37,993 bases of DNA from a virus. The stretch is from IMG/VR virus record IMGVR_UViG_3300048625_000120, positions 1-37,993 of that record; one strand, written 5' to 3'. A program made the position numbers and the translations under genes. Below, piece after piece: positions 35,709-37,993 of this stretch. The notes under the pieces were generated by a model. That model was not told the origin of the DNA and ran no database searches. It saw nothing but the letters and a program-made list of their open reading frames with translations. Every line of letters starts with the position of its first letter. The stretch's first letter is position 1.

Positions 35709-37289
35709 TCACCCGTTTTGGATCTTAGCTAACACTGCCATTGGATCAATTTTGGTTGTGTTAGCGATGCCAGCGGCTGCTGATTTGGCAATGTTTTGCC
35801 CTTCTGCTAGTGCTGCTTTGATTGCATCGCCGTACTGGTCGTCAGTGGCCATGCTGCTGAATAGGAAGTTGTATCCTACTTGTTGTTTATCAAGACCCAT
35901 GTCATGCAACTTGTTTGCAAATCCTAGCAGTGCTGGCGCCGCTGGAACAGTGGCTGCACTTGGTACAAAACCTGCTTTGGATTGATTAGTAGCTTCATTA
36001 GTCAACTGAGTTTGACTTGCAGTGATAGAAGTGCTGCTGTCACTGATCAACTTAGCTAATACAGGACTAGTTGCTCCGGTAACTGCTGATTGTGCGGAAA
36101 CAAAGGCACTTAACGTAGACGGGTTTGATGGATCTGCGATCAGTGCGTTTGCTGCGGACTGTAGCGATTGTCCTTCTGCGGTTGCAAGGATTGCAGTATG
36201 TGCGCTCACTAAGGTAGTAAAGCCTTCGGTATGTTTGTAGCCGGCCGCAGTGCCAATGATATCATTGATAGTGGGATTGCCAAATGGTCCACCACCTGAG
36301 CCTAATTTGCTGGATAGCGCAGATGAGATGCTAGCAGGCATTGGCGAACTTAGTGCATCTAAATGTTTAAGTGACGGGATTTTAGTTGCTGCTAAACTTG
36401 CTGCCATCGCTGCGGCTGTTTTAAATTTGCCACCCATGTTAGTTAGGGCATTGCCGAGACCATCTAAGCTACCACCCGGCAGTGCCGCAAGCTCACTGGC
36501 GCTCACAATCTTTTTAGCATTAAGTAGATCAGCTGCTGAAGATATCATAGTGTTAGCTGGCACGATCATTTTTGTTTGACTAATGATCTTTGCTACGTCT
36601 AATCCTGTGATCGTTTCCAACACCTGTTTAATAACTTCGGGATTTGCCGAATCCAAATTGGTTGGATCAAGGCCAGCTTCAGACAGTTTGTCCCCTAGTC
36701 CGCCCACATCACCAAGGCCTTGCTTTTGCAGGTTCTTCACAAAGCCAGCTGGATCAAACATCTTTTGTGGATTACTAGAATCGAATGCTGAGCCAAATTT
36801 AGTTATGGTACTTGACAGTGCTGTGAAGTCTGCTGCTGCGCCATTGGCGCCTGCCATAATGGTACCAACACCGCCAGACACCATCTGACTAAAATTAGAA
36901 ATGCCAAGACCAAAACTGTCAAAGCTAGCAGATGCTGCGCCAGTTAATGCGCCAGACCAAGTAAAGCTAGTTTGTGCAAAGGTGCTAGCACTATTGAAGT
37001 TGCTGATAAACTTTTGCGTGTTTGGGGCGATTGCTGTTGCCGCAGTTCTAATACTGTTGGTAATGCTTGTACCGGTTTCACCACCAGACAAACCTGTGAA
37101 GTAACTTGGCATAGTTGGCAATGCAACGTTTGCTCCGTTTAATGCAGAGATGACGTTGGTATACAATGTAACCACTGGGCTGTTGTCAAAATTGGTCAGT
37201 GCTGTCAACATCGCACTGCTCACGCCTAAACCCTGGTTATTAGTAAAACCAGTAGCGGCGATCATCATTGTTGGACTAATTCCACTCAT
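35709..37289 (-). CDS. Large baseplate/tail-associated structural protein
   Basis: 526 residues, Ala/Ser/Gly/Thr-rich and low in aromatic residues, with many short repeats (SISSALSSKLGSGGG, LSAFVSAQSAVTG). Opens MSGISPTMMIAATGFTNNQG. It lies immediately downstream of a PAAR spike gene, which suggests a structural, tail or baseplate role. No domain recognised. It is the first gene after the PAAR gene, 21 nt away. Confidence 0.65.
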   Translation of the reverse strand: MSGISPTMMIAATGFTNNQGLGVSSAMLTALTNFDNSPVVTLYTNVISALNGANVALPTMPSYFTGLSGGETGTSITNSIRTAATAIAPNTQKFISNFNSASTFAQTSFTWSGALTGAASASFDSFGLGISNFSQMVSGGVGTIMAGANGAAADFTALSSTITKFGSAFDSSNPQKMFDPAGFVKNLQKQGLGDVGGLGDKLSEAGLDPTNLDSANPEVIKQVLETITGLDVAKIISQTKMIVPANTMISSAADLLNAKKIVSASELAALPGGSLDGLGNALTNMGGKFKTAAAMAASLAATKIPSLKHLDALSSPMPASISSALSSKLGSGGGPFGNPTINDIIGTAAGYKHTEGFTTLVSAHTAILATAEGQSLQSAANALIADPSNPSTLSAFVSAQSAVTGATSPVLAKLISDSSTSITASQTQLTNEATNQSKAGFVPSAATVPAAPALLGFANKLHDMGLDKQQVGYNFLFSSMATDDQYGDAIKAALAEGQNIAKSAAAGIANTTKIDPMAVLAKIQNG

Positions 37290-37310
37290 AAAAGTATCCT
37301 ATTATAATAC

Positions 37311-37598
37311 TTATGACCCGATTTCTACGTCGGGACTACCTGCTGCAATGGCATGACCGCAACTGAGATCACTGCCAACAAAGGCAATGCCTTTACCATT
37401 GGCAATTACTGTGCTGCTAGCGGTGGTAACTGTTGCTGCTTGGTGCGGAGGATGGGCGCCGCCATATGGAGCGTGGCTGCTGTCTAAGCTACCCTCTAAT
37501 GCAGCACCTTGCCCGTTGATAATAACATCAGTACTAACGTCGCCTGTGATTTGACCGTCGCTAGTGTCTGCATCATTTAGGCGTGCTGCTGCTGGCAT
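37311..37598 (-). CDS. PAAR-domain baseplate spike tip
   Basis: 95 residues. The opening MPAAARLNDADTSDGQITGD and the repeats VIINGQGAALEGSLDSSHAP, VIANGKGIAFVGSDLSCGHA are the PAAR pattern (metal-binding His/Cys near the tip, SxxCGHAIAAGSP). PAAR proteins cap the spike of contractile tails. The ATG overlaps the upstream stop (TAATG). An ATAAGTATT late-type box overlaps its stop. Confidence 0.9.
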   Translation of the reverse strand: MPAAARLNDADTSDGQITGDVSTDVIINGQGAALEGSLDSSHAPYGGAHPPHQAATVTTASSTVIANGKGIAFVGSDLSCGHAIAAGSPDVEIGS

Positions 37599-37909
37599 TA
37601 GAGAATGATTCCGGGTTTGGCAATTACGTCAACACCTGTTGTGGTCTTGACATAATGCACACGCATTTGTTCCAACGACTCAGCGTGAAACATAACGTGT
37701 TGCTTGCTAATGAAAACTTTGCAGTCTTCTTTGGCGCTGAATAAACTCTGCATCAGACCAAGGCCTTGTTGGCTTGGCATGACTGTGCAAGGACTTGCGA
37801 CCTTCCATCCGTCGTCTGTTGACTCCAGTACCTTGGCAACGACCTCATCGCCGTTGACCATTTTGAAACTCACTACATCACCTGATGCGTATTGTTGACT
37901 TACTAGCAT
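37598..37909 (-). CDS. LSM-like small structural-neighbourhood protein
   Basis: 103 residues. MLVSQQYASGDVVSFKMVNG, DEVVAKVLES and KVFISKQHVMF form the strand pattern of an Sm/LSM-like small barrel, seen in conserved T4-like phage proteins. AAAGGAT is the ribosome site. Coupled to the PAAR gene by TAATG. Function unknown. Confidence 0.7.
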   Translation of the reverse strand: MLVSQQYASGDVVSFKMVNGDEVVAKVLESTDDGWKVASPCTVMPSQQGLGLMQSLFSAKEDCKVFISKQHVMFHAESLEQMRVHYVKTTTGVDVIAKPGIIL

Positions 37910-37910
37910 G

Positions 37911-37993
37911 TTATCCTTTTAATGTTGTCCAGAAGGCTTCGTCTTTACCTGCGATGCCTTGGTAGCCACCGGGGATAATTGTTGTGCCTGTAA
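37911..37993 (-). CDS. C-terminal end of an upstream gene, cut by the window edge
   Basis: Last 26 codons plus stop of a minus-strand frame reading ...GTTIIPGGYQGIAGKDEAFW then TTLKG. It abuts the next gene by one base gap, so it belongs to the same structural operon. Too short to identify. Confidence 0.6.
   Translation of the reverse strand, partial: TGTTIIPGGYQGIAGKDEAFWTTLKG

Noticed and set aside
36022-37104. Plus-strand open frames opposite the large structural gene
   Set aside because: Antisense of an Ala/Ser-rich gene gives long stop-free frames by composition; no start signals.
1-37993. tRNA genes, CRISPR arrays, integrase or insertion sequences
   Set aside because: No cloverleaf with a T-loop GTTCRA pattern, no regularly spaced repeats, and no transposase or integrase motif noticed by eye on either strand; a tool search could still find a degenerate tRNA.

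Overview
This window is a segment of a large tailed bacteriophage (Caudoviricetes), most likely a T4-like myovirus. The signs are a PAAR spike protein beside large structural proteins, repeat-rich tail-fibre proteins, a T4 Rnl1-type RNA ligase with a polynucleotide kinase, a DexA-like exonuclease, GIY-YIG endonucleases, an Hsp20, T4-type late promoter boxes (TATAAATA) and tightly packed overlapping genes. The host is probably a Gram-negative betaproteobacterium. The phage carries a TctC/Bug-type periplasmic binding protein, a family expanded in Burkholderiales, together with bS21, ClpS, ClpX, lipoproteins and a PBP7-like enzyme of proteobacterial type. This host call is an inference. I saw no tRNA, rRNA, CRISPR array, integrase or insertion sequence.

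Layout: 1-3.1 kb (minus strand) holds small envelope proteins (three lipoproteins, a Gly-rich secreted protein), conserved phage hypotheticals and a phasin-like protein. 3.2-4.6 kb (plus) holds a PAKK-repeat basic protein and a glycosyltransferase-like protein. 4.6-10.3 kb (minus) holds UV-damage endonuclease, a tail-fibre-like protein, a methyltransferase-like protein, an amidinotransferase, a 2OG-Fe(II) oxygenase-like protein and a nucleotide-sugar dehydrogenase. 10.25-12.9 kb (plus) holds a paralogue of the glycosyltransferase, a GGCT-GH19 fusion and a small protein. 12.9-16.4 kb (minus) holds a PBP7-like peptidase, several hypotheticals and a DEDDh exonuclease. 16.4-22.1 kb (minus) holds a PP-loop ATPase, TctC, a cytidylyltransferase, ClpS, Hsp20, bS21 and ClpX. 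22.1-27 kb (minus) holds a membrane protein, a homing endonuclease and a repetitive tail fibre. 27-34.7 kb (minus) is an early region of small overlapping genes with the RNA repair genes. 34.7-38 kb (minus) holds a holin-like membrane protein, a SleB hydrolase and baseplate/spike proteins.

Regulation is unusually legible. Eleven sigma70-like promoters (TTGACN, 17-18 bp, TATAAT) share a spacer motif (AATGG). In six of them the ATG lies 5-6 nt past the -10 box, so these mRNAs should be leaderless. Three have a palindrome (ATTTCGG-GTCAA-CCGAAAT) over the -35 box. Structural and other genes instead have T4-like late boxes (TATAAATAC/CTAAATAC), often overlapping the upstream gene's TAA stop.

The most interesting themes are: (1) a proteostasis/translation takeover set (ClpX that keeps the ClpP-docking IGF loop, ClpS, Hsp20, bS21); (2) N-terminal leaders MKITDVLDE|A and MKINEILTE|A that match the T4 capsid-targeting sequence, one of them on an unusual GGCT-GH19 fusion; (3) an amidinotransferase/oxygenase/sugar-dehydrogenase cassette; and (4) the leaderless promoter class.
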